NCBI RefSeq assembly: GCF_018873765.1 | Contig: NC_057925.1 | Location: forward strand, 3,674,927-3,738,926 | DNA length: 64,000 nt | From: Telopea speciosissima | Lineage: Eukaryota > Streptophyta > Magnoliopsida > Proteales > Proteaceae | Direction: 5' to 3' | Notes under the pieces: generated by a model | The model's input: only the letters and a program-made list of their open reading frames with translations | What the model was told of the DNA's origin: nothing | The model's database searches: none | Program-made: the position numbers and the translations under genes | Part shown: in pieces, positions 11,392-22,400 of the stretch | Layout of the letters: each line of letters begins with the position of its first letter | Position numbering within the stretch: position 1 is the first letter of the stretch

Positions 11392-11528
11392 GGGCTCATG
11401 TTCTTTGTGCCGCAGCGCAGACTGCGCCCAAACACATGGGCCTACCAGTCAAGGGAGCAGGGTGGTCATTGCGTCCACCCCCTTGTGTGTGGGCGCAACC
11501 TGCCCCCCGGCACAAAAAACATTCTCCC
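11392..11528. mobile_element. Mutator-like MITE (9-bp target duplication TAACATGTT)
   Basis: A 137-bp GC-rich palindrome starts GGGCTCATGTTCTTTGTGCC and ends GGCACAAAAAACATTCTCCC. Perfect 9-bp direct repeats TAACATGTT flank it (11383-11391 and 11529-11537), typical of Mutator-type insertion. The centre carries AGCAGGGTGGTCATTGCG, shared with the copy at 12119. Confidence 0.85.
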
Positions 11529-11877
11529 TAACATGTTTTACATTTCAAACTCATCAAATTCTCCCAATGAGCATCCAGTTGTCTAAAGGCCTACAACGTG
11601 TTTGTTACCATCAATGATCAACACAAAATGTATAACTTGTGTTTAACCCAATAGAAATATATAACTTGTGACATGAAACTCAACTTCAAAGCGACAAAGT
11701 TATAATTTCTGATGATAGTTTATCCAATGAATCCTATTACATAATTCAAAACTCACATTCATTGGTTCAATTGCTAGTCATTGATTTGTTAAAAGAGAGA
11801 TAAACACATTAACTGCCGAGATGTTGGATTGATTTCCCATGACCATAAATCCTCATGTCTGATTTATTTAAATGCTT

Positions 11878-11945
11878 CTAGCTCAATGGTGGATGGTTTG
11901 CCTTGTTTATGCGAGTTATAGGGTTCAAATGTTCAATTCCCCTTC
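11878..11945 (+). repeat. tRNA-like SINE head
   Basis: The stretch TAGCTCAATGGTGGATGG resembles a tRNA A box (TAGCTCAGTTGG), and GGGTTCAAATGTTCAATTCCCC about 40 bases later resembles a B box/T-arm. The acceptor stem cannot be closed, so this is a tRNA-derived SINE head rather than a tRNA gene. The 3' body and tail are not resolved. Confidence 0.5.
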
Positions 11946-12118
11946 ATCTCTATAATATAAATAATTTATTGACTATCAAAAAAATAAAAATAAAAGTAAT
12001 AATGATTATGATGCCAAGGACCAATGATTTAATCATGATTTATATATTTCAAACATTAGTTAGTAATTTAATCTTGTGTTCATATGTTTCTTATTTTATT
12101 AACAGTTGTTTTATTTTA

Positions 12119-12254
12119 GGGAGAATGTTTTCTGTGCCGCAGCGCTGCTGCGCCCAAGCACATGGGTCTGTCACTCAGGGGGGCAGGGTGGTCATTGCGC
12201 CCACCCCCATGTGCCTGGGCACAGCCTGTGCTGCGGCACAGAGAACAATGCCCC
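12119..12254. mobile_element. Mutator-like MITE (9-bp target duplication TTTATTTTA)
   Basis: A 136-bp palindrome begins GGGAGAATGTTTTCTGTGCCGC and ends with the complementary arm GCGGCACAGAGAACAATGCCCC. Flanking 9-bp repeats TTTATTTTA occupy 12110-12118 and 12255-12263. It is a sister copy of 11392-11528 and 53090-53226. Confidence 0.85.
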
Positions 12255-12268
12255 TTTATTTTATTATG

Positions 12269-12422
12269 GGGAAGGGTTTGCTAACAGATGGTGTGGCCCT
12301 TGCACCGGTGCAGGGGCCAATGAGGGGGCATGCAAGGGCATCAAACAAGAGGGGTCCAGCAGTCATCTCACACCCCTTGTGTGTGAGTATAAGGAACATG
12401 ACCAGACAGCGTTCTTTTTCCC
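12269..12422. mobile_element. Mutator-like MITE (9-bp target duplication TTTATTATG)
   Basis: A 154-bp element begins GGGAAGGGTTTGCTAAC and ends AGCGTTCTTTTTCCC. Perfect 9-bp repeats TTTATTATG flank it at 12260-12268 and 12423-12431. Its interior (GTGGCCCTTGCACCGGTGCAGG, GGGGCCAATGAG) recurs at 37079-37236 and near 62163-62322. Its left target duplication overlaps the right one of the preceding MITE by four bases. Confidence 0.85.
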
Positions 12423-12431
12423 TTTATTATG

Positions 12432-13134
<703 letters not shown>

Positions 13135-13220
13135 GAGCATGAACTTGATGTCAATAGTCTATAAGCAATTATAATAGTATAAGCTTATTTACCGTGTAGA
13201 AGTCTTTGTTGATTCTTATG

Positions 13221-13944
13221 TGATGAGACATAAAACACCCCTCCTATCAGAGGTTGCCACATGGTCGACCCGACCTCAGTCCGAGAATCGAGTTGGGCCG
13301 AGCAGGAGACCGGGCCCACCCCATCTCCGATAAGTCACCTGACAGAGCCAGACTCGAGTGAGCTAGCCGGTGGCTGAGGCCAAGCTCATACAGGTCAGCT
13401 ATAGACTCCTGGCCGAGCTTGTGGCCGAGACCAACCTCTCGGGCCGACCTCCCTTGCCGACCTCCTTTATCGACCCCCTGGGCCGACCTCCGAGGCCGAC
13501 CTCCTCCACTGAAGCTGCCATAGCACTCCACCAAGGATTTCCGGGCCACGTCAGCGCATCCCGAGAATCACGGGATAAGGATCGAGCCACGATCCCAGCG
13601 CAACACGGAATCGCACTCTACATGGACTCTTACCTTAATAAGAGCCCGACCCCGATAATAGCTTTCCACTCCGCTCTACGCGAGAGAACCTTCCGAAAGA
13701 AGAACTCCTACCATACTAGGACTCTCCCAACCGCCTCATCTCATCCTCGCTCTATAAATACCCAGGTATTGAGCACCATTCCTCATCTGGCTTTTTACTA
13801 GCTGTTACGCTGTTGCACTGGTGATCTAACTTGAGCATCGGAGAGTCCTAGGCCGGAGCCACACCGGCTCTCTTGTGCTCATCACTTGGTCCTTGCAGGT
13901 TCATCCGTGGACGAACCAAGCGTCGGAGATTTCCACACGCAACA
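13221..13944 (+). mobile_element. Solo LTR of a Ty3/gypsy-type element
   Basis: This 724-bp GC-rich block begins TGATGAGACATAAAAC and ends CACACGCAACA, flanked by perfect 5-bp repeats TTATG (13216-13220 and 13945-13949). It has a TATA box (CTCTATAAATACC near 13748) followed by GCATCGGAGAGTCCTAGGCCGGAGCC, an arrangement typical of plant gypsy LTRs. No primer site or internal region adjoins it, so it is a solo LTR formed by LTR-LTR recombination. Open frames within it are not genes. Confidence 0.85.
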
Positions 13945-14634
13945 TTATGTTATTCATATCATTCTCTATTAACGTGTTTATTTTCATATGTATAACAGTA
14001 ATTTCTATGTTGGATTACAGGTTGAAAGTTTACTTAAAGTTAGCAATTTCAAGTAATTTGGATATATAGTTGAAATAATAATGAAAATACTCTTGAGATG
14101 AGCTACCAAATTTGATATCTGATTAAACTAGAGAATTCCTTAGATATCTAATAAAGAAAAAAAAAATTATCATTTCATGTGGCAAAGATAGCCAATGATG
14201 CCAGGTCCCTTTCTTCTATTGTGGGACAAAAAGGTTGTAAACTTATTTGTTGAGCTTGAAAAACGAATAAATTCACTTATTATATAGTTCATCTTAGCAT
14301 ATGTTGGGTTAATACATTCATTAAAAAAAGGATTGGGTGATGGGGTGTTCACGTTTCATTATCTCGCTCTCCTTAAGCGATTCTATAGTTCTATCTTTGC
14401 ATCCATTGTATTTAGCCTTTGCTCAATTGGGCAAGTTAAATAATGCATTTTGGCTGGGCAAACCCTACCCCAATCAACAAAATTGAAAAGAAAAAAGCAA
14501 CTCCATAATTTTCTAGTTTGACCAGAATCTATTCACAATCATTATCGAAACCAAACGCAACCTAACTGGATAATTGAGGTTTGAAACAAAGTTTTTTTTT
14601 TTAGTCTTAAATTGTTATTATTTTTGGTAGTACA
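13945..14634. other. Intergenic, no gene recognised
   Basis: AT-rich non-coding DNA with no motif I can assign. Confidence 0.5.
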
Positions 14635-14811
14635 GAATTTTTATTGTCTACGGTTCCCTGATCGGTGTGGTTCCCTGGTGCCTCTCACAAGAGGGGGGTG
14701 GGACCCACCGGGGGCACCTGACCGAACACTCTACCCAAGTGGGGACCACCCTCCTCTTGTGAGAGGCACTAGGGAACCGCACGATCAGGGAACCACATAC
14801 AATAAAAATTC
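14635..14811. mobile_element. Palindromic MITE
   Basis: A 177-bp element has arms GAATTTTTATTGTCTACGG and, reversed, GAATTTTTATTGTATGTGG, continuing through TTCCCTGATCG. The loop contains GAACACTCTACCCAAGTGGGG, a core also present in elements near 51760 and 60415 although their arms differ. Confidence 0.75.
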
Positions 14812-15320
14812 CTCAATTGCACTAGACCTTAACCAGCTGCGCTAGCAATTGTACTCTTTCCTAAATTGTTATTAGTATCAAGTATAGTTAGCAAATTTAC
14901 AAATAATTTAGCAAAAAAACACGAATGCGAATTAGTTTATTTGTTTAAAAGGGTTTTTCAGAATTTATGAATATTTCACACATTATTCAAGAAACAAATA
15001 AATGGATTGATAAAACAAATTTAAACAATGTGATTAGTGAGATTGATTCATGAATAATTTGATTTAAAAAATTCACAATCTTAACAAATTCAATAATAAA
15101 TAAAGAAAATAGTTTAAATTGTTAATAAAAAATTAAAGAAAAATGGACTAATACCAACATTTTTTTAATTTTTTCTGAATTAATTTTAACTCCAATTTGT
15201 TGTATTATCGAATTTTAGCCTATTGAATTTGTGAAACATATTAATTTGAATTATTCTCCTTCAAATTATTTTGGAATCCAAATTTGTCCACTATAATACT
15301 TAACCTAACCCAATGTATAA
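14812..15320. other. AT-rich intergenic DNA, no gene recognised
   Basis: Very AT-rich sequence, with nothing assignable. Confidence 0.5.
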
Positions 15321-15858
15321 AGGGTGCCAAAACTAAACTGAAACCGAACCAAACCGTTTAAACCTAAATCGATAGACCGTTTAGTTAAATGGTCTGGTTA
15401 TGGTTTTAGAAACGACACCATTTATTTAATTGGTTTGATTTGGTTCGGTTTAGGTCGATTAATCCAATGATTTCAAGCCACGTAATCCAATTAAAATCGA
15501 TTATAATCAAACCGTCTAACCCTTTCAATACTTAACATTTTTTTTTTTATAAATAAAAACTTAAAACCTAACAAGTAGCAACTACTAAGCATTCATGTTT
15601 CTTCATTAATGATTTTCTTTTTCCAAAAAAAAATATTAATAACTAGTATTAATAAATAGAGTAGAAAATATGTATAGAACCGTCTAATCAAAACTATGTA
15701 AAACTGTATAAAACCATTTAATCTAAATCATTTAAAAATTATTTAATCGAAACCATTTATCCAACGATTCAGGTTTTGAGTATGAGACCGTTTAATTAAA
15801 TTATGATTTCTATCCTCAAACAATAAAACCGAACTGAACCAAACCCTTTACCACCCTT
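15321..15858. mobile_element. MITE-like element with AGGGTGCCA / ACCACCCTT ends
   Basis: This region begins AGGGTGCCAAAAC, ends TTTACCACCCTT, and is filled with short inverted words such as AAACCGAACC and GGTTCGGTTT, as in plant GGGTG-ended MITEs. Related ends occur near 52531-52940 and 61838-62095. No clear target duplication. Confidence 0.55.
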
Positions 15859-16046
15859 ACAAACGTATATACCCATCTTTCCACATCTTTTCATATTTAG
15901 TGGGACCCGGTTTTGAACTTAAAAAATATGTGAAGGCTTTCCAAAGCCCTAGATCGCACACGCAGACGCAGTAGACACTATTATTTAAGCGAGGTGATAG
16001 GGGGCGGACCTCAAAACCAATTATAATCAATTAAAGAAATAAGTGC

Positions 16047-16053
16047 TATAAAA
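16047..16053 (+). promoter_or_regulatory. Possible TATA box for the EML gene
   Basis: TATAAAA lies 370 bp upstream of the EML start codon, followed by a pyrimidine-rich leader (TCTTTACTCGCATTCCCTCTCGC) typical of plant transcript starts. This is suggestive by position only. Confidence 0.45.
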
Positions 16054-16416
16054 CAGATTTCAAGTCCGATTTCTTTACTCGCATTCCCTCTCGCTGCCTG
16101 CCCTGACTGTGGTCGGTCTCGCTCGTTCTTTCTCCAATTGAATGTCTGTCTTAAACTGGTTTCTCACTATCACATGAAAAAAAATCTCTTTCTCGTTTCA
16201 AATTCCCCTTCGAATCCTCGCTTCGGAGCTCAAGGTTTAGGTTTTTGGTGTTTCTTCTAAAAGAAATGCAGAGGGAGATCGGTACCATAACGGCCATGCT
16301 TGATCACAACTTCTGTTATTGAAGAGTCTTTCTCCTTTGCCACGCCTTCTTGACGTTCGCGGTGGATCCTAGGGTTCGTTTTGTCCAAGTGAAGATCTGG
16401 TTGGTGAAACCGGGCT

Positions 16417-19400
16417 ATGGACTACGGACTTTCCGATAGCAGCGGTGAGTTGCTCCAAGATCGTATCTTTAACGCGTTTTAATGACCTCTCAGCTGCTTA
16501 TGATACGTTGCTTCATGTTTCGGGCTTAGGATTTGGGAAATTTTCCAAGCATTACTGTTTTGGCGATATTCTATTGCCCAAGGCATTGAACGAGGTTTGG
16601 TAGCTGGCTTGTGAACTTGGAGGACGGAATTAGGGTTTAGTGCTTGATAGCTTGATTAGGGTTTTGAACTGAAATAAACCTTTCGAGGAACATCGGGGTT
16701 TTAGCTTGCCGTAAAGCTTGGGTACCTAACCTTTGCCTAATTGAGTTGAAACCAGCTATAGGCATTAAAAAGGTTACTAGGGCTTTCCATTGCTTCTTTT
16801 CTTTTGCTAAGTTTTTTGAAGATTACAAGGAAGACATCATATTGGTCCTGGTGGGTTGCAATGTGATCACCTTCCGGTGCTAGAGAAGTCCTAATCTTAA
16901 ATATAAGAGTGAGTTTCTGTTTAAACTAATCAATACCATGTGTTTCTTTAAAAGTTACTGGTTCGAGGTTAAATTCCTTCAGAAAATGGTGAAACTGCAG
17001 GGATTGATTTTAATAATTGTCTAGCGGACTTTTAACTTTTGCTATTTCTCCATGGGTGAAAACTTAGTGTAATCCCCCTCCCTTGGAGATTTATCCATTC
17101 CCTTCTTTCCTCCATTTTTTTAGGCTTGTATGGGATCATTAGATACCATGCATATGTCTTATCTGGTAAGGGTCAATGCTCTTAAAAAATAATATAAGTG
17201 GTTAAGCAGAACACTACCCAATAAAAATATTTTTCTTTTATTTCTTGTTACGGATATAAGATGTTAACAACAAAGGTTGGTATAGTCCATTTTCTCACTT
17301 TTGTCAAATAGCCAGGTGTATGCCCAAATTTCCCAACAGTTGAGCAATACGAGAAATGATAGAGGTAAGAAAGGAACACTGAAAATAGGAAAAAGACCAC
17401 CTTAGGATCTAAAGGATTATGACTTGATATAAGCCTGAGTTATTGATAGAAGAATAGTGGTAAGAAAGGACCACTGAAAATAGGAAAAAGACAACCTTAG
17501 GAACTAAAGGATTATTACTTGTTATAAGCCGGAGTTGTTGTTACTATAATGAGCCAAGTAAGAAGTTCTAAAAAATTAAGATTCATCTCCTGAAGTCTTC
17601 AGTTAGATATTTACCGTGTTTTTAATATTTCCTTAGTCTGAAATTTTGAATACGGTGCAATTGGCTCAATCATTAGGGTGTACAAACTACAAAATGTTTC
17701 ACTATACTGAACAGGCCAACAGAAGTAACTATATAAATAATTAAAAAAAAAATCCAGCTACAACTCATCTCAAGTTGTCCAACTCTAATCACTGAAGCAG
17801 TGAAGCCTAAAAAAGAGTAAGCTCATTAGCTCTCATGACCACCCTATTTTCTGGTAGACAGTCTTCAAAAGCTCTTTGATGTTGTTCAAGCTGTATATGC
17901 CAAATCATAGTGAGACTGATCAATTGCTCTTATGACCTTTTTCTGTCCATTGCATACATCCCCTAGTTGTACATGATCTCCTAAGCAATGGCATATTTTC
18001 AAGGGCAGCTCTTGCCTAACCCAAAATTGACTGCCAAATCTCTGGGTCATAATTTCAGTGAAAATAAAAGGTGCCAGTCCAGGCAAAGCCGCCTGGAACG
18101 CCTAGGCGATGCCTTGACAACTGTCTGAAACGTGATCCAGCAATAGTTGCAGGTTCAGTCTTGGTTCTAGCGTGAGATCTCTCGGCAGGAGGGTTGGATG
18201 GGGCTAAGATTATAGAGTATAGGTTGCCAATGGATAGCATGCTAATACCCAAGGTTGCAGGCCGAACAGATTTATCTTGAAGGTGATAGATCAAGCTATG
18301 TGGGGGCTGCTAGGTTGCCCAAAATAGTGGAGGAATTGCTGGTTCTTCGTCCAGTACCTGCAAAAGTTAAAAGCAAGGAAACTAGATCATAGGGAAGAAG
18401 GGGGGGGGGGGAGAGAGAGAGAGAGAGCTCACTAACACAGGCCATGCAGGCAACACTGAAACCAATTTTCTATTCCATCTTTAATTAACTTCTCCAACGT
18501 ATTATAAGCATATTTAAAAGAATAGAAATTACAACTAATGAGGAAACTAAACAAAGTAGGAAGCAAAATTAAGAAAACTACTCAAATAAGGAAATTGAAA
18601 TAGGACTCCTATGTATCTACTCTATCTAGAACTTCAATATAAAAGAGTAAAGATAATTCAAAATAAATTTCTAATATCTTGCCGAACCAAAACCAAACGT
18701 GGACCTGATTCTCATTCTAAGTGGCCAAACTAGTCAAGCCGGTTTAACAATGAATCTGCATCAATTCCCCCGGTGTAAAGAAAAACTTGCCTTCAAGTTT
18801 TGTAGAAGAGCAGAAATAAACCACACATATGGGGGGCTAGCTGCTCCTTATCTGCAACTCGAAGAAAATCCAATATATGAAGCTTTGGGGTTGCATCCAC
18901 GTCTGAAAAATTGTTGGCAAGAACGAATTCATGATGGGGAATGGCTTTCACTTCACTGTCTTGACTTCCTTGATCCACAATCTTCTCGTCATCCTTTGCC
19001 ATTATTAGTTTCTCTTGCTGAGGCTGGATCGCCAATGTTGACTCTTTCGCCTTTGTGCAAACTTCGTCAACTACCCCTTTCAAAACAAATGTCTTGTGTA
19101 GATGAGAATGTTTTAGGATGCACACATTGCTATCACGATCAACCACTGTCGACCAACTCTAATGATGTGCTTCGAAGAATCGAACACCTGACAATAAGTA
19201 CCATAAAAAAATGAAGAATTGAAAATTCAATGAAAACATCATCTTTAGATTTATTGATAATGTCGTTGGTTTTTGATGATGTAATATAGGTACAAGGGTA
19301 GAATTGTCCTAGGGGCATTATTGTACTTGTACTCGTTCTATTATATTATAAATAAAGCCTGACCACTGTCATATTGAGAATGTAATGTAGTCCTAGATAG

Positions 19401-22400
19401 GTAGGAGACCTACTAGGAGCCAAACAACCGGATCAAATAACATAAGGGGCTGCTGGTTCGAATGGACAGGACTAGGATTTAGGTCAATTCCTAGGGTTTG
19501 GGTTGGATATTGGGAAAGGGGTTTATAGGGTATTAATGGGCAGGTCTAGGGGGTCAATATGGTATAAAAAGGTTAGGGTTTGGATGAGTTTTGAAATTCT
19601 GCAATTCTGGACAGAATTGAGTTGCAGGTTTTGGGCTTTAATGGAGTTAGGGTTTATGGGATTCAAACAAAAAATAAAGGGGATCAATTGGGGCAAAAGA
19701 TTAGAGGATTAGAAGAAGAATTTTGGCTTCAAACTTACTGGAGATTCCACTGGCAGCAAGCTTCAACAGTTGTGAAGGATAAAGCCACCTTCGAATTTGA
19801 AGAAGATCCTCCCAGCCGTCACGGCGTAAGGAGTCAACCGGATTCCACCAGTCCCTTTTCACCTTGATAGAACCACAAGGATGCACACTCACAAGGATCA
19901 CAGGAGCAGCAATAATGGCAGCCAACAAGCAAAAGCTTTTTTCATTAATCAAATTCGTGTACAATGCTGGCATCCCTTACAAACTTATATAGAAGATTCA
20001 AAAATAGACTTAGATACTAAAAAGGAATGGCCTAATCCTATCCTTAACCTATTAGGTAATTTAAATTGACTAGGAAACTAAAATACCAAAGGAAATAGAC
20101 TCAAAACATGGCTGGACTTATAGAGTCCTAATCCAACCCAATTTACATCACATGACCACTTAAGTTGTCACATGACCACTTAACCAAGTCACATGATCAC
20201 TTAAATTGAACCAATTGGATGCAACCAATTTGAACCGGTTCAATTAGAAAACATAAAAATAAACTAAGTATTGGGCTAATCCCGTATGCAACCTATGTAC
20301 CCCTAGTTTAGGCTCATTAAAGTGGCCTAATACATAGAAAACCCTTGGGAACAAAGGCCCAACATGTATATGACCCAACCCTAGGCCTATTTCTAAAGAA
20401 ATAAGTCAATATCCATGTTGAACTTGTATCAACTCCATAGTTGTCATGGCGATGCCATGGCGTCTTGGCGCTGGAGAGGGTTGCATGGCGACCCTCTTTG
20501 ATTTCTTCTTCCGGTCTCTCTTTCGCTCTTCGATTTCTTCTTCCTGTCTTCGATTTCTTCTTCCCTCTTCGATTTCTTCTTTCCCTCTTCAATTTCTTTC
20601 GATTTCTTCTTCGATTGCTTCTTCCTGTCTTCTTTCCCTCTTCGATTTCTTTCGATTTCTTTTTTCCCTCTTTGATTTCTTCTTCAATTTTTGAATTTTC
20701 TTCTTAAAACTTGAGAAACAATAGAGAAAAAATAAAACATGGCTTGAGTATACATCTATTAACACATTAAAAATAGAGAAAATAAAAAATAAAACATGGT
20801 CGACATGCTCGCCATGGCGAGCGACATGTCGATATATCGACGTGACACCCCTCTACCGACTTGGATCACCGTGACGCCGTGACAACTATGATCAACTCTC
20901 CCCAACTTAAAAAAATTCGTTCTCGAATTTTTCAGTGATGAGGGGGAATCAACATGTGATCAACAGCTTTCATAGTACTAAAACTCGCGAAATTTCGGTC
21001 GAGATATCGAATATTTCGAGTATCTCGACCTGTTCGAAACGAAATGCAAGTCCGAAATGAAAAAATGCAATATTTCAAATATTTCGGTCATCTCGTTTTG
21101 GAAATTTCGAAAATCTCGGTAATTTCGGTCATCTCGTTTCGAAAATTTCGGAAATCTCGGACATTTTTGGCATTTTACACCCACAGAAAAATATCATATT
21201 TCGACCGAGATTTCGACGAAATTTCGGTATCTCGGAAATTTCGGTCAGACCGAAACACCGAAACGAAACGAGATTTAGTACCATGGCAGCTTTGACCATC
21301 CCCAAACAAAATTCCGATGAGGCAGGAACATTGGGGATAAAGTCTTTAATGCGTGGAGCTTTCTCTTCGAAGAACCTTGGTGGCATAACAAACTCTATGT
21401 GTTCTGCGTGTGAATCAGCAGTTGCTGTCAATGTCTCGTCCATAGAGCCTTCAGTGTTAGCAACCTTCTCATTTAATGCATGAGACACAAGCTCCACCTC
21501 TTTAAGAGCAGCATCTTGAAGGTCATTGTTTTCCTTGGGAATGCTCTCAATCGGCTTTTCATCTTCTACTGGTTCAACCTTATCTATATTGGTTTCTTCA
21601 ACATAGATCACTTCAGTAGGATCTTCTGTTGGTGCATCTGCCATTGGTGAAACTTCAAACACAGTCGATGCCGCTTGCGTTTGAGTTGACATGTTCGACA
21701 GTCCCTGTGGCTGTATAGTCGATGTGGTCACCTTTGGTTGTAACCCTTTTAGAGTAAATAAATGGTATAGATGGTGTCGATTAGGTAGGACACATGAGTT
21801 GTTTTCAGGTTCAATCCATCCTTATTGCTCGTCCAACCAATCACCACCTACTACAATAAAACTCTTTGAATGTGGTACCGGCTGACACCAAGCACCATCA
21901 TGGTATGAAGAACACCCAAATTCAACACAGACTTTACCTGTAGGCATGATGCAAATCTCTCTTGATTGGGACAACATATCCACCACGGATTGTGAAATAA
22001 TGTTGTTACGTTGCCTCTCATCAACAATTAATATGGTTGTGCTCCCATTGGGTAGACAAACTCGGGTCTTAAAAACGAATGGAAGTGGGTCTTTCGAAGC
22101 TTGGTTGGAGCTTCCCTCCGCCATAGCTTTGATACCAATTAATGTAGTCTTAGATAGGTAGGAGACCTACTAGGAGCCAAACAACCAGATCAAATAACAA
22201 AAGGGGCTGCTGGTTCGAATGGACAGCACTAGGATTTAGGTCAATTCCTAGGGTTTGGGTTGGATATTGGGAAAGGGGTTTATAGGGTATTAATGGGCAG
22301 GTCTAGGGGGTCAATATGGTATAAAAAGGTTAGGGTTTTGATGAGTTTTGAAATTCTGCAATTCTGGACAGTATTGAGTTGCAGGTTTTGGGCTTTAATG

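Noticed and set aside
13247-13801. 143-codon and 100-codon open frames
   Set aside because: They lie wholly inside a solo gypsy LTR with target duplication; GC-rich LTRs often stay open by chance.
20441-20707. Phe/Leu/Ser-rich 82-88 codon membrane-like frames
   Set aside because: They translate the CTTCGATTT minisatellite inside a hAT MITE.
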